Assembly (NCBI RefSeq): GCF_035989305.1
Contig: NZ_CP108514.1
Span: forward strand, 186,001-250,000
DNA from: Streptomyces sp. NBC_01233
GTDB lineage: Bacteria > Actinomycetota > Actinomycetes > Streptomycetales > Streptomycetaceae
Reading direction: 5' to 3'
Length of the DNA: 64,000 nucleotides
This document shows positions 34,264-43,526 of the stretch, one piece after another (position 1 is the first letter of the stretch; every line of letters starts with the position of its first letter). The notes under the pieces are model-generated. The model searched no databases, had not been told where the DNA came from, and worked only from the letters and a program-made list of their open reading frames with translations. Position numbers and translations under genes: made by a program.

Positions 34264-35593
34264 TCAGGGGCGGGGCTGCAGGAAGGGCAGGGCGCGGGGG
34301 TGGACGGCGCGGGCGTCACGGCACGGCAGGTCCGCGTAGGTCTCCCGGCGGACCGCCTCCCGTGCCCGGCCGTCCCGGCAGAAGACGACCGGGGCCTGCG
34401 CGCACCGTTGTAGTTGTTGGCCAGCGCGTAGCAGTACGCGCCGGTCGCGGGGACGGCGACGATGTCGCCGGCGCGCGGGGAGCGCAGGGGGACGTCGCGG
34501 ATGAGCGTGTCGCCCGACTCGCAGTGGCGGCCGACCAGGTCGTGGCTCTCGCCGCCTCCGACCCGGTTCACCAGGGTGGCTTCGAACCGCTGGCCGTACA
34601 GCATCGGTTCGAGGTTGTCCGCCATGCCTCCGTCGACCGCGACCAGCGGGCGCTCCCCCGGCTTGACCGTGACCACGCGGTAGAGGGTCACGGCAGTCGG
34701 GGCCACGAGGGAACGCCCGGGTTCGACGATCAGCCGGGCGTCGTGGGGCAGGTGTTCGCGCGCGGCGTCGGTGAGGGTTTTGACGTACTGCTCGATGGTC
34801 GGGGGCCGGTCGGTGCAGGTGTAGCGGACGCCGAGGCCGCCGCCCAGGTCGTACACGGGGTGGCGGCCGAGCCCGGGGAGGGCGGCGAGGGCTTCGACGG
34901 CGTGCCGGAAGGGCGCGGTTTCCATGAGCTGGGAGCCGACGTGCACGTGCAGTCCGTCGAGCCGCAGCCGGGAGCTGCGGCGGATGCGGGCCGCGGCTTC
35001 CGTGGCCTGGGTGCCCGTCAGGCCGAACTTGGAGCCTCGGTGTCCGGTCCTCATGGCGGCGTGCGTGTCGGCCTCGACCTCCGGGATGACGCGCAGGAGT
35101 ACGGCCTGGCGTCCTTCCGTGACCAGCTTCTCCAGGCGTTCCAGGTCGTTCAGGTTGTCGATCACTACGGTGCCCACGCGCGCGGCTACGGCCATGGCGA
35201 GCTCTTCGTCGGTCTTGGCGTTGCCGTGCATGAGGATGCGTTCGGGGTCGGCTCCGGCGGCCAGTGCGGTGACCAGCTCGCCGCCTCCCGCGATGTCGAC
35301 GCCCAGGCCTTCCTCCACGAGCGTGCGGACCACTTCGGTGCAGGGGGAGGATATGGACGCGAAGACCGCTTGGCTGTTCGGCCAAAGCTGTTCCAGGGCC
35401 TGCGGCAGGCGCGCGCCCGGCCGCGCCGTGCCGTTTCGTCGACGACGAGGGCGGGGGTGCCGAACCTTTCGGCGACCTCGGCGAGGCCGCACCCGCCGAC
35501 CCCGAGGTGTCCGTGTTCATCCAGGTGAAAGCCGTCCGGGAAGAGCCCGAGCAGGTCGTTTCCCGTGGTGGTCTCACGTCGGTCAATGAACAT
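34264..35593 (-). pseudogene. lysA: Diaminopimelate decarboxylase-like (lysA) gene with two single-base frameshifts
   Basis: Three frames in series make one PLP-dependent decarboxylase. ATG 35593 starts DLLGLFPDGFHLDEHGHLGV, RFGTPALVVDE; a second frame from about 35400 gives QAVFASISSPCTEVVRTLVE, HVHVGSQL, YDLGGGLGVRYTC, EPGRSLVAPTAVTLYRVVTV, GDTLIRDVPLRSPRAGD and GAYCYALANNYNG; a third from about 34395 gives PVVFCRDGRAREAVRRETYA. Each break is repaired by adding one G to GGGCCTGCG on the plus strand (to GGGCCTGGCG), at 35397-35405 and 34392-34400. No other damage is visible. The usual KAF/KSF motif with the PLP-binding Lys reads ASISSP, so that Lys seems absent. Confidence 0.8.
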
Positions 35594-35630
35594 GGAACGC
35601 GTTTCCGTTCGGTTCGGCGGGTGATCTCCT

Positions 35631-36689
35631 GTGGTTATCCTGGCAACGCTTCGGCGCCGGCGCCGCGGCCGATCGGCCTACGAAACGAGACCTCCATTGT
35701 CCGATCTCACAACCCCCTTGGACGGTTCCGCCACCCTCGGCGGCGTGCTGGACGGCGCCGGGCCCACGGGCATCCGCATGCTCACCGCCCCGGCCGGCCT
35801 GGGCGTCCCCGTACGGGGCACGGTCATCTACGACGCCGGGGACCGGATCGCGGAGTCCCCCGGCGGGCTGCTGCTGCTGGTCGGCGTCGATCCCTCGGAT
35901 CCCCGCGCACTCGCACTGCCGGCCCAGGCGGCCGCCCGGGGCTGCACCGTCGCCGTGATCAAGCGCCGGGGTCAGGACATGGGGGCGTTCGTCGGCGCGG
36001 CCGAGCGGCACGGCGTCGCCGTGCTGGCCGCCGAGGACGACCTGCCGTGGCGGAACATCGACGCCGTGCTGAGCTGCGCGCTCACTGGTGCCGGCACGTC
36101 GACCCTGCTCGGGGCGGTGCCCATGGGAGGCGAGCTGTACGCCCTCACGGACCATCTGGCGTCGGTGGTGGGGGGTGCGGCCGTGGTGGAGGACCTGGCG
36201 CGGCGCGTGATCGCGTACTCGAGCGTCCCGGGTGTCCGCATCGACGCACCTCGCAAACGCGGCATCCTCCAGCGCCGCATCGAGGACCTGCCGGAACTGC
36301 CCTTGCAGCGGCGGCAGTACCAGCGCGTGCTGGCCGCTCAGACGGTGGTGCGGTTCCCTGCCATGGGCGCGGAGCTGCCGCGCGCGGCCGTCGCGGTGCG
36401 GGCCGGCACGCTGCCACTGGGCACGCTGTGGGTGATCGAACCCGAAGGGGGCATCTCCGAGGAGGGCGTGGCGGCTCTCTCCGAGACCGCGCGGCTCGTA
36501 GCCCCTCACCTGCTGCGGCTGCTGAACCTGCCGGAGGCGGAACGGCGGCTGCGCCGGGAGACCTTCCTGACGCTGCTGGACTCGGGGGCGGTCCCGGAGG
36601 AGGCCTGCTCGCTCCTCGGGATCCGTACGGGGGTCCCCTTCCGATTGCTGGCTTTCGCGCCGCCCGGGACGGCGGCGGGCGGGGAGTCG

Positions 36690-36690
<1 letters not shown>
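35631..36690 (+). pseudogene. PucR/CdaR-type regulator, 3' truncated
   Basis: A plus-strand frame encodes the purine-catabolism PucR N-terminal domain (GTVIYDAGDRIAESPGGLLL, AAARGCTVAVIKRRGQDM, VAVLAAEDDLPWRNIDAVLS) and most of the middle GGDEF-like region (LQRRQYQRVLAAQTVVRFPA, LRRETFLTLLDSGAVPEEAC). Homology ends near 36690 and the C-terminal PucR helix-turn-helix is missing, so it cannot bind DNA as usual. It is divergent from the lysA/rocD pair and was probably its regulator. GTG 35631 or TTG 35698 could start it. Confidence 0.75.
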
Positions 36691-37050
<360 letters not shown>

Positions 37051-37149
37051 AGCCCGCCGTGCGTATCCTCGCTCGCGGCCGTGGCCCCGGGGCTGCGGGA
37101 CACCGGGGCGCGCGGTACCCGGGGGGACCCGGTTCGGCTCGGAAGGCGC

Positions 37150-37800
37150 GTCCTGGCCTGTGCTCGTGATCGAAGACGCGGACTTCCGGGTGGGCGACGT
37201 GCTGTCGGTGGCCTGCCGGTTCACCGAGACAAGGGTGACGAGCCTCGGGTGGGACAGCCTCGTAGTGGAGTGGCCGTGTGGCGGCGGGATCCGGACAGCG
37301 AGTTGTTCCACTGGAACGGCCACGTGGCGCTGGGGGTCGACGCCGATACCCGTGTGTGGCACGAGACGGGACTCTTCCGCACCGAACCGCCGCTGGACGC
37401 ACTGGAGCCGGACGACGTGTGCCGGGTGCGTGTCCCGCCGACCGTGGTGCACGTGACCACCGTCGACCGTTTCGATCCCCCGCTGGAGACGGGCTGGCTG
37501 CCCCGCCCGCGTCCGGCCGTCACGGTGCTGCCCCGGGGAGTGTCCTGCCGGGACGTCCCGGCAGGACAGCCTTGTCGACGTCACCGGCTACGAACTGCAC
37601 CCGGACGACGACATTCCGTTCACCATCGACCTACTGTTCCGGCCGTACGCCTTCCTGTGCCACGGCGACGAGGTCGGCGATGCCGCAGGGCGGGCATGGC
37701 GCTTCGACAGCCCCTGGCACTGGCACGCGTTCGACGGTCGGGCAGCGACCACCGGCCCCCCGGTGGCCGGTGACACTGCTCACACGGAACGGGGCGCCGT
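37150..37800 (+). pseudogene. Hypothetical protein gene with two frame breaks
   Basis: Three readings form one protein: VLVIEDADFRVGDVLSVACR to SLGWDSLVVEWP; then RRDPDSELFHWNGHVALGVD, TRVWHETGLFRTEPPLDALE, DDVCRVRVPPTVVHVTTVDR; then DSLVDVTGYELHPDDDIPFT, DLLFRPYAFLCHGDEVGDAA and GRAWRFDSPWHWHAFDGRAA. All three have good coding character. The first break (near 37270) fits one lost G; the second coincides with the 28-bp palindrome at 37541-37568. I do not recognise the family. The start is not clear because the 5' side runs into the permease fragment. Confidence 0.55.
37541..37568. repeat. 28-bp perfect palindrome
   Basis: TGTCCTGCCGGGAC is followed directly by its exact reverse complement GTCCCGGCAGGACA with no spacer. 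It sits at the second frame break of the hypothetical gene, so it looks inserted or rearranged relative to an intact coding sequence. No T-run follows, so it is not a standard terminator. Confidence 0.85.
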
Positions 37801-38072
37801 GCACCGCGGAAGCTGCCGCGGCGGTTGCCGCCGCCACGACGGCGGGCTCCCACCGGGAGACCCTCGCGCACTGGACTGGGCTCACGGACGCCGCCCCCAC
37901 CGCGTCCGGCATCGTCGTCCCGCGACTCCGGTAGGCCGTCCACCGTCGACCGCGGACGCGCACCCGGGCCGTCGAATGGACCGATCGGACGAGGGAGTGG
38001 CCCGGACGCATGACCTAGCCTGGATCGGCAACGCGAGATCCGGGGGGCCGAGCGCAAAGGAAGAGCGCGTCC

Positions 38073-38882
38073 ATGGGCATCACCACCAGTTCCGCACGTC
38101 GTCGGCGGGCGGGATCCGCCGCGGCGGCGGCCGTCCTCGGCCTCCTGGCGGCAGCCGGCACCCCGGCCTTCGCCGCCACGGACGGCTCGGCGAGCGGGTC
38201 CCCGGTCACGACCCCCGCCGTCCGCTCCGCGTCCGCCGGAGGCCCGGGACCCGCCCAGGGCGCCGCAGGGGTCCCGCTGGGGATCTCCAGGCTGGCGCAG
38301 GGCGCGGGCCGTGACGTCGCGATCACCATCGACGACGGCCCGGACCCCAGGTGGACGCCCCAGGTCCTCAAGGTGCTGCGGGAGAACCACGTCAAGGCCA
38401 CCTTCTGCATGATCGGGACGAAGGTGCAGAAGTACCCGGACCTGGCGCGCTCGGTCGCCGCCGACGGGCACCGGCTGTGCAACCACTCCGTCGACCACGA
38501 CGTGACGATGGACCACAAGCCCGTCGCCTACCAGCAGCAGCAGATACTCGAAGCCAAGGCCATGATCGAGAAGGCCGTACCGGGTGTCCCCGTCGGCTAC
38601 TACCGCGCGCCGGGCGGAGCCTTCACCCCCGACAGCCGGGCGATAGCCGCGGCCAGCGGGATGCGGCCGCTGGGGTGGAGCGTGGACCCCAAGGACTGGA
38701 GCCGTCCGGGCCTGCCCGCCATCATCTCCGCCGTCGAGGACAAGCTCCCCCAGCAGCCGACCGTCCTCTTCCACGACGGGGGCGGCGACCGCAGCGAGAC
38801 CGTCGCGGCGCTCAAGGAGTACCTGCCCTGGCTCACCGCACACGGCTACACCTTCTCCTTCCCGGCCCGCACCACCCCGTAG
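38073..38882 (+). CDS. Secreted polysaccharide deacetylase (NodB domain)
   Basis: 269 residues. Sec signal peptide with basic start (SSARRRRAGSAAAAAVLG) and cleavage near AFA, residue 35. The NodB domain then shows motif 1 AITIDDGPDPRWTPQVLKVL with catalytic Asp and metal Asp, KATFCMIG, motif 2 HRLCNHSVDHDVTM (two metal His), motif 3 YYRAPGGAFTP, motif 4 GWSVDPKDWSRPG and motif 5 VLFHDGGGDRSETVAALKEY. All catalytic positions are present, so it should remove N-acetyl groups from chitin or peptidoglycan outside the cell. GGAAG precedes the ATG. Confidence 0.9.
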   Translation: MGITTSSARRRRAGSAAAAAVLGLLAAAGTPAFAATDGSASGSPVTTPAVRSASAGGPGPAQGAAGVPLGISRLAQGAGRDVAITIDDGPDPRWTPQVLKVLRENHVKATFCMIGTKVQKYPDLARSVAADGHRLCNHSVDHDVTMDHKPVAYQQQQILEAKAMIEKAVPGVPVGYYRAPGGAFTPDSRAIAAASGMRPLGWSVDPKDWSRPGLPAIISAVEDKLPQQPTVLFHDGGGDRSETVAALKEYLPWLTAHGYTFSFPARTTP

Positions 38883-39049
38883 GCCCCCAGCGACGCCGGC
38901 CCCACCCCCGCGACGTGGTGTGGGGCGCTCGGTGATCATGTGCGGGGGCAGCCGGGCCCGTGGCAGGATGACGGCCTGTTGGCCCAGAAGGCCGGTGCCG
39001 CCCAGGCGTCCTGAGGGCTGCGCGCAGCGACGGGTCGGAAAGCTGGGAC

Positions 39050-39360
39050 ATGGTCGCCTTCCACTCCTCCGCGCTCGACGGAGTCGCCGCCAACCCGGCC
39101 TTCCCCACACCGCTGCTGCTGCGACTGATCGCCTTCGAGGGCGAGGGCGGTCCGCCCTTCCAGGCCCTGCACCGGCCGGGGCTGCCCGAGTCGGCCGTGG
39201 CGGCCGTCCGCACTCATCCCCTCCTGTACCCGCGAGTCGAGCTCGCGACGAGCGGACGGGCGGCTCCCGAACAGCGGGCCCGGCTCGCGGACGACCCCTC
39301 GCCCCAGGTACGGGCCGCCGTCGCAGGCGGTCCCGAACGGATCCGCGATCACCGCACGAA
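39050..39360 (+). pseudogene. Leucine-rich-repeat-variant-like fragment
   Basis: The frame from ATG 39050 encodes short helical repeats (ALDGVAANPAFPTPLLLRLI, RPGLPESAVAAVRTHPLLYP, RARLADDPSPQVRAAVAGGP), the LRV pattern of repeated Ala/Asn-Pro turns. It ends near 39355, where the sequence continues as a different protein in another frame. Only about 100 residues remain. Confidence 0.5.
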
Positions 39361-39633
39361 GGTCCGAAAGGCCGGGCGCAGGCCAAGGACCTCTACGACG
39401 CCGTACTTCTCGCGGAGGCGGAAGCCACGAGGCTGTCCCCACGGCTGCTGCGCAAGGTGTTCCGGGACGAGCCGGGCAACACGGCTGCCGCGGACGCCCG
39501 GTGCCTGGACGTGGTGGCACTGTGGTCCGTGGACTGGGAGACATTCCGCGCGAAGCACCCGCAGGTACGGGGTACGGCGCAAGCGTGGCTGGAGCGCCTG
39601 AGGCGGGCCCTGGAACCGGTGTGGGGGCGGTAG
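39355..39633 (+). pseudogene. AbiEii-like nucleotidyltransferase toxin, C-terminal remnant
   Basis: The reading ending at the TAG of 39631 is RAQAKDLYDAVLLAEAEATR, LSPRLLRKVFRDEPGN, DWETFRAKHPQVRGTAQAWL, ERLRRALEPVWG. The K-DLYDAVLLAE motif and the C-terminal helices match nucleotidyltransferase AbiEii/AbiGii toxin family proteins, which belong to type IV toxin-antitoxin and phage-abortive systems. The catalytic N-terminal domain and the antitoxin gene are missing. It is joined out of frame to the LRV-like fragment. Confidence 0.6.
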
Positions 39634-39785
39634 GCGGCAGAAGCCCATGCGGCGGCACGCCCGCCGACAACAACGTCTTCGGCAGGGTGCGTTCGATGCG
39701 CTCGCCGCCGTGAACGCGGCCGCGCGCGGGGCGATCGGCGCGCTCGGCGGCGTCGTACGCTCCGGCGTCCGACCGCGGCTACGGC

Positions 39786-40406
39786 TTAAACGCCCTGACC
39801 CGGGCGCTCCGCCCCTGCGCCGACCACATGCCTCGCGGTCCGAAATCGGTGGACGGCCCAGCCGGCACCGACCGCGGCGGCCGTCCAGACCGTGACCTCG
39901 GCCAGAATGATGGCCGGGGTCATGGTCATGTGCGGGCGGGGCGGCATCAAGATCATCTGCAGGGCGGCGCCGACCGGCACCGTCAGCGCGGCGAGCAGGC
40001 CGACGGGCCCCGGGCGCCTGATGGATGCGCCCACCACGCCAAGGACCGTGCCGAACAGCACACTTGCCGTCCACCACACGACCAGGTCCGACTCGAACCC
40101 GGCCAGCGTTTCCTGGAGGGCGAAGGCGTCCGTCACGTAGTACGCCGCCGTGGCCGCGATCAGCGCCAGAGCGCCGAGCAGCGCGCCTCGGGCCCATGTC
40201 CTGGCCAGCCAGCCCATCGCCACCGCGAGCGCGGCCCATGACCAGCCGGCGTCCATCAGCAGGCTTAGTACCTTGGCGGCGCCCGCCCAGACGGTGCCCA
40301 CCATCGGGGCTCCGAGCGCCGTGTAGGGCGAGGAGAGGGCGTTGACCAGCGAGGTGGTTGCCCCGAATCCCGCCCCGACCACGACACTTGTGATGATGAT
40401 CTTCAT
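39786..40406 (-). CDS. Membrane protein with about six helices (DUF6518-like)
   Basis: 206 residues, hydrophobic segments near 5-25, 40-60, 62-85, 108-128, 135-152 and 160-180. It has no charged catalytic motif. The pattern resembles a small actinomycete membrane family I know as DUF6518, but this is from memory. It starts 24 bases before the 3' end of the upstream gene (40431) on the same strand and could share its transcript. Confidence 0.65.
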   Translation of the reverse strand: MKIIITSVVVGAGFGATTSLVNALSSPYTALGAPMVGTVWAGAAKVLSLLMDAGWSWAALAVAMGWLARTWARGALLGALALIAATAAYYVTDAFALQETLAGFESDLVVWWTASVLFGTVLGVVGASIRRPGPVGLLAALTVPVGAALQMILMPPRPHMTMTPAIILAEVTVWTAAAVGAGWAVHRFRTARHVVGAGAERPGQGV

Positions 40407-40430
40407 ACCGGAAGAATAGCCACCGACGGA

Positions 40431-41222
40431 TCAGAGGGCTTCGGGCAGCCGTACGGCCTCGATCTCCGCGTCGTTGAGCAGGGCCTCGACGAGCGGCGCC
40501 GGGCCCGCCACCTTGGTGGCCCACAGGTCGTAGTCCGTGCAGAGGACCCAGGACCGGTCGTGGGCCCAGAAGTTGGACGGGCTCCACCCGTCTTCCTCGG
40601 GGTGGTCGTACAGCACCTTGGCGTCCGCCAGCCGGCCGGCCCGGACGTGCAGGTCGTCGAAGTCCTCGGCCCATTGCCCCAACGGGGTGTAGTAGGCCAG
40701 GCAGCGGGTGTCCGGCCCCTGCGGGCTGTGTCCGGTGAGGATCTCGACGAGCCGGTTCCAGTCGGCTCGGTTCAGGCTGCCCTCGGACGGTACCGAGATG
40801 CCGACCGGCCAGCCGCCCGACTCTCTGAGTGAAGGGAAGCAGGTGTAGGGGCCGGGCCACTGCTCCTCGGGCGTCACGGGATCACCGGTCCGTCGTGAGA
40901 GTTCCGCCCAGCGCAGCCGGCGCCAACCCGGTCCGGGGTGCTCGCCCCCCGTGCCGGTGAGCACCTCCGTGGGGTCGAGGCCCGGGATGATCTCGGGCCC
41001 GCCGCCCATCAGCACGGCCCGTTTGTACGCGACGTACGACATGTCGGTCGGCCCGACTTCGTGCTGGTGCATGGAGTGGAGGACCCAGGCCGCGTCGGGC
41101 AGCGCCGGCGGCATGAACCCGGTGAGCCCGTCATCGTCTGCCAGCTCCCGCAGCCAGTCGGTTTCCTCGGAGGCGGCCAGCGGCCACCGGGCGGCCGCCA
41201 CGGCGGCGGGTGTTTCGTGCAT
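40431..41222 (-). CDS. Hypothetical cytoplasmic protein
   Basis: 263 residues, acidic, Trp-rich, no signal or membrane segment. Stretches such as DAAWVLHSMHQHEVGPTDMS, WNRLVEILTGHSPQGPDTRC and FDDLHVRAGRLADAKVLYDH suggest a folded alpha/beta protein. I recognise no family. It lies 62 bases downstream of the kinase gene on the same strand and 24 bases upstream of the membrane protein gene, so the three may form one transcript. Confidence 0.7.
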   Translation of the reverse strand: MHETPAAVAAARWPLAASEETDWLRELADDDGLTGFMPPALPDAAWVLHSMHQHEVGPTDMSYVAYKRAVLMGGGPEIIPGLDPTEVLTGTGGEHPGPGWRRLRWAELSRRTGDPVTPEEQWPGPYTCFPSLRESGGWPVGISVPSEGSLNRADWNRLVEILTGHSPQGPDTRCLAYYTPLGQWAEDFDDLHVRAGRLADAKVLYDHPEEDGWSPSNFWAHDRSWVLCTDYDLWATKVAGPAPLVEALLNDAEIEAVRLPEAL

Positions 41223-41284
41223 CCGCTCAGGATCTCACCCGCCGCCGGTGCCTCGCCCGTCTGCGCAGCAGTCGGGGGCGTCTT

Positions 41285-42313
41285 TCAAGGCCGCTGCGCC
41301 GGGACGGGCTGAAGTGCGGGCCAGCGGGCGAGCATCTGCCGGCGCATGGCGGTGCTGAGGCTGCTCAGACCGCCGAGAACGGCGTCCTCGGCCGTCATCC
41401 GGCCAACGACACCGAGCCGGTGGACGAGCCGTTGCCGGGCGGTCGCAGTGCCCCACGTCCAGTCCTGGTGGGGAATCCGGGCCAGGTGGTCCGTGCCTTC
41501 GCGGTGTGCCCGCTGTACCAGCGCGTCGCCGCGGATCAGCCAGCCCGCGCACGCGTCGGCGAGCCCACCTCGGACTTCCGAGCCGGTCGCGGTGCGCCAC
41601 TCCTCGCGGTACGCGTTCTCCGCCCGTTCCAGCAGCGGCTCCGACGCCGAAGTGACACACCAGCAGGTCGGAAAGCCGATGCGCAGGTAGGCGAGCTCCA
41701 TCAAGCCGCTGCCCAACGAGGCTTGCTCGAAGTCGATGAATCTGATCCCGGTGGCCGTGTGGAGGTCGTTACCGGGGCAGGGGTCTCCGTGGAGGAGGGC
41801 GTGCCCGGGTGCCTGGTCGAGCCGGGCGACGAGGTCGTCGAGTTCGCCGGACACGGCTGACGTGACGGGAACCTCCAGAGCACCGGCCAGCCGCAGGAAG
41901 GAGTCGATGTCGGCCTGGTTCGGGCCCTGCCACCGGGGAAGTACCCCCGCGTCATCCGGGCGGGCCGTGGCATGCAGCCGTGCCAACGCGGCTGCGTAGT
42001 CGACGATCCAGTCGCCGGCCGGGCGTTGGTGTTCCAGGTGCTCCAGCACCAGGACCCGCTCGCCGGGATCAGTGGCCAGCAACGCCGGCACCACGGGGAT
42101 TCCGGCTCGGGCGGCGAGCCGCAGGGCGGCCACCTCACGTGCGTACCGCTCGTCGGCGTCAGGACCCTCGACGAGCTGCTTCACCACCGCCGTCGACGTC
42201 GGCAGCTCGACGCGCCAGACGCGTGAGCGAGGGCTGCTGCCCAGTCTGAGAGAGCCCTCGGGCACTCCCAGCTCAGCACGTAGCTCGGCTCCGAACGGCA
42301 GTCGTGTCCCCAT
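41285..42313 (-). CDS. Aminoglycoside phosphotransferase-fold kinase
   Basis: 342 residues of the APH/choline-kinase fold. Features: the N-lobe SSPRSRVWRVELPTSTAVVK with the ATP-binding Lys, RVLVLEHLEHQRPAG hinge, the catalytic HGDPCPGNDLHTATG (HxD-x4-N) and metal-binding IRFIDFEQAS. The acceptor cannot be told from sequence, and many members are not resistance enzymes. ATG 42313 is preceded by GGGAGGATGAG and lies 4 bases after the stop of the pseudogene at 42318, which suggests an operon. Confidence 0.82.
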   Translation of the reverse strand: MGTRLPFGAELRAELGVPEGSLRLGSSPRSRVWRVELPTSTAVVKQLVEGPDADERYAREVAALRLAARAGIPVVPALLATDPGERVLVLEHLEHQRPAGDWIVDYAAALARLHATARPDDAGVLPRWQGPNQADIDSFLRLAGALEVPVTSAVSGELDDLVARLDQAPGHALLHGDPCPGNDLHTATGIRFIDFEQASLGSGLMELAYLRIGFPTCWCVTSASEPLLERAENAYREEWRTATGSEVRGGLADACAGWLIRGDALVQRAHREGTDHLARIPHQDWTWGTATARQRLVHRLGVVGRMTAEDAVLGGLSSLSTAMRRQMLARWPALQPVPAQRP

Positions 42314-42317
42314 GAAC

Positions 42318-42955
42318 TCATCCTCCCACGCGCACGAACCGACGCAGTGTTGCCTGCCACATCTCGCACCACTGCACGCCCTGCACGACCCCGAGCGCCT
42401 GCGACCTGCAGGAGTCGTCCGCGATCCGCGGCAGCGCCTCCTCGATCCCGGGCAGCAGATCCCGCGCGAATGCGGACTCCGGGGCGAAGGCGAGGTACGG
42501 CTCCTGCGGGTGGCCGGTTCCACGGTGAACATCTGCGCGTGGCGGTGCCGTGTGGCCGCGTCCGTCGCCTCCAGCAGTTTCCGCGCGTGGTCGACGGTCA
42601 CCTCCCGCAGTGCGCATGCGTCCGTCGCGTCCCCGTCCCCGTCCCCGTCCCCGTCCCCGTCATGCTCATGGGCGAGGCAGTGGGCGCGCAGGGTGTCCGC
42701 CAGCAGTACGGACGGTTCGACGGCCAGTGCCTCCCGTACGTACGCGTCGAAGTGCTTCGTCGCCCCGGCGACGACGAAGGGCTCGACGTGGAGCAGCAGG
42801 TCCTGCAGGGCGAACAAGGTGTCAGCGCCGCCTTCCCGCACGCGACGAGCACGTTCGTCGAGGATGTCGGCCATCAACTCCCGCAGCGGTTCCAGCGCGG
42901 CCACCCGCTTCGTCACCTTCGGGAACGGCGTCAGGCAGTGCACCGGAACCTTCCG
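42318..42955 (-). pseudogene. Hypothetical gene, 5' truncated and frameshifted
   Basis: The first frame gives ELMADILDERARRVREGGAD, FALQDLLLHVEPFVVAGATK, HFDAYVREALAVEPSVLLAD and VTVDHARKLLEATDAATRHR; near 42510 it must shift to GHPQEPYLAFAPESAFARDL and onward to QALGVVQGVQWCEMWQATLR, stop 42318. One missing C accounts for the shift. An Asp-Gly repeat lies in the middle. The 5' end is lost near 42955, where a plus-strand pseudogene begins. I do not recognise the family. Confidence 0.55.
42631..42660. repeat. Hexanucleotide repeat (CCCCGT)5
   Basis: Five perfect CCCCGT units. On the minus strand they encode Asp-Gly repeats inside the hypothetical pseudogene. The unit is a multiple of three, so length change keeps the frame. 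Confidence 0.9.
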
Positions 42956-43392
42956 CACAGTGCCTGTGCACGCGTCTTCGTCGGCCCGGTACTGGACGGC
43001 TGGACACTGGTCTTCGGAGACACCTCCCAGGACGCCCACCGCATCGGCGCCGCGGAGGACGGCGAAGAGGCCTGGCGGACGTCGTACGCACCCGGTGCAT
43101 CGACCTCAGCCGCAGGTTCGGAGCCGCGCACTGGTACAGGATGAGCTGCGGTGACGGCTGGACCGCCTGGTGCAGCGCGGAAGCCGGCGCGGTGGTGCGC
43201 CACTACGACGCGTTCGACGCCGAGGAGAACGGTGACGAGGGGCCGTCGCACCCGGGCGAGTCCGGCTACCTCCTGCCGCACGAACACGGTTTCCCCGAAG
43301 ACGCCTTCGACGGCGTGGACGCGTCGGATTCCGCGGCTTTCGCCGCGCACTATCACGGACTGAAGGAGATGGCGTCCCGCCACGTGGTGTAG
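42955..43392 (+). pseudogene. Hypothetical gene, 5' truncated, frameshifted, 3' end at the IS256 repeat
   Basis: VFVGPVLDGWTLVFGDTSQD and AAEDGEEAWR read in one frame to about 43083, then VVRTRCIDLSRRFGAAHWYR, GDGWTAWCSAEAGAVVRHYD and PEDAFDGVDASDSAAFAA in the next. Adding one G to CTGGCGGAC restores the frame. The stop TAG (43390-43392) is supplied by the left inverted repeat of the IS256-type element, so the natural C-terminus was replaced. It is known to me only as an unnamed actinomycete protein type. Confidence 0.6.
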
Positions 43393-43399
43393 CCGATCA
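43383..43399. repeat. Left terminal inverted repeat of IS256-type element
   Basis: 17 bp, perfect match in inverse orientation to 44766-44782. It contains the TAG that ends the upstream pseudogene. Confidence 0.85.
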
Positions 43400-43526
43400 A
43401 GGGTGAGGTGTGCGCGGGCTTGCTCGCCGGGCGCACACCCGCGGAGGGCTCGCGCTCTCTGCGCATGAGGTGGGCCACCATGCAACTCTCCGTATTGAAC
43501 GGCCAGTTCAACAACGGAGGTGCGAG

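Noticed and set aside
42631..42660. Regulatory repeat
   Set aside because: CCCCGT units are in frame inside a coding remnant as Asp-Gly repeats; a microsatellite explains them.
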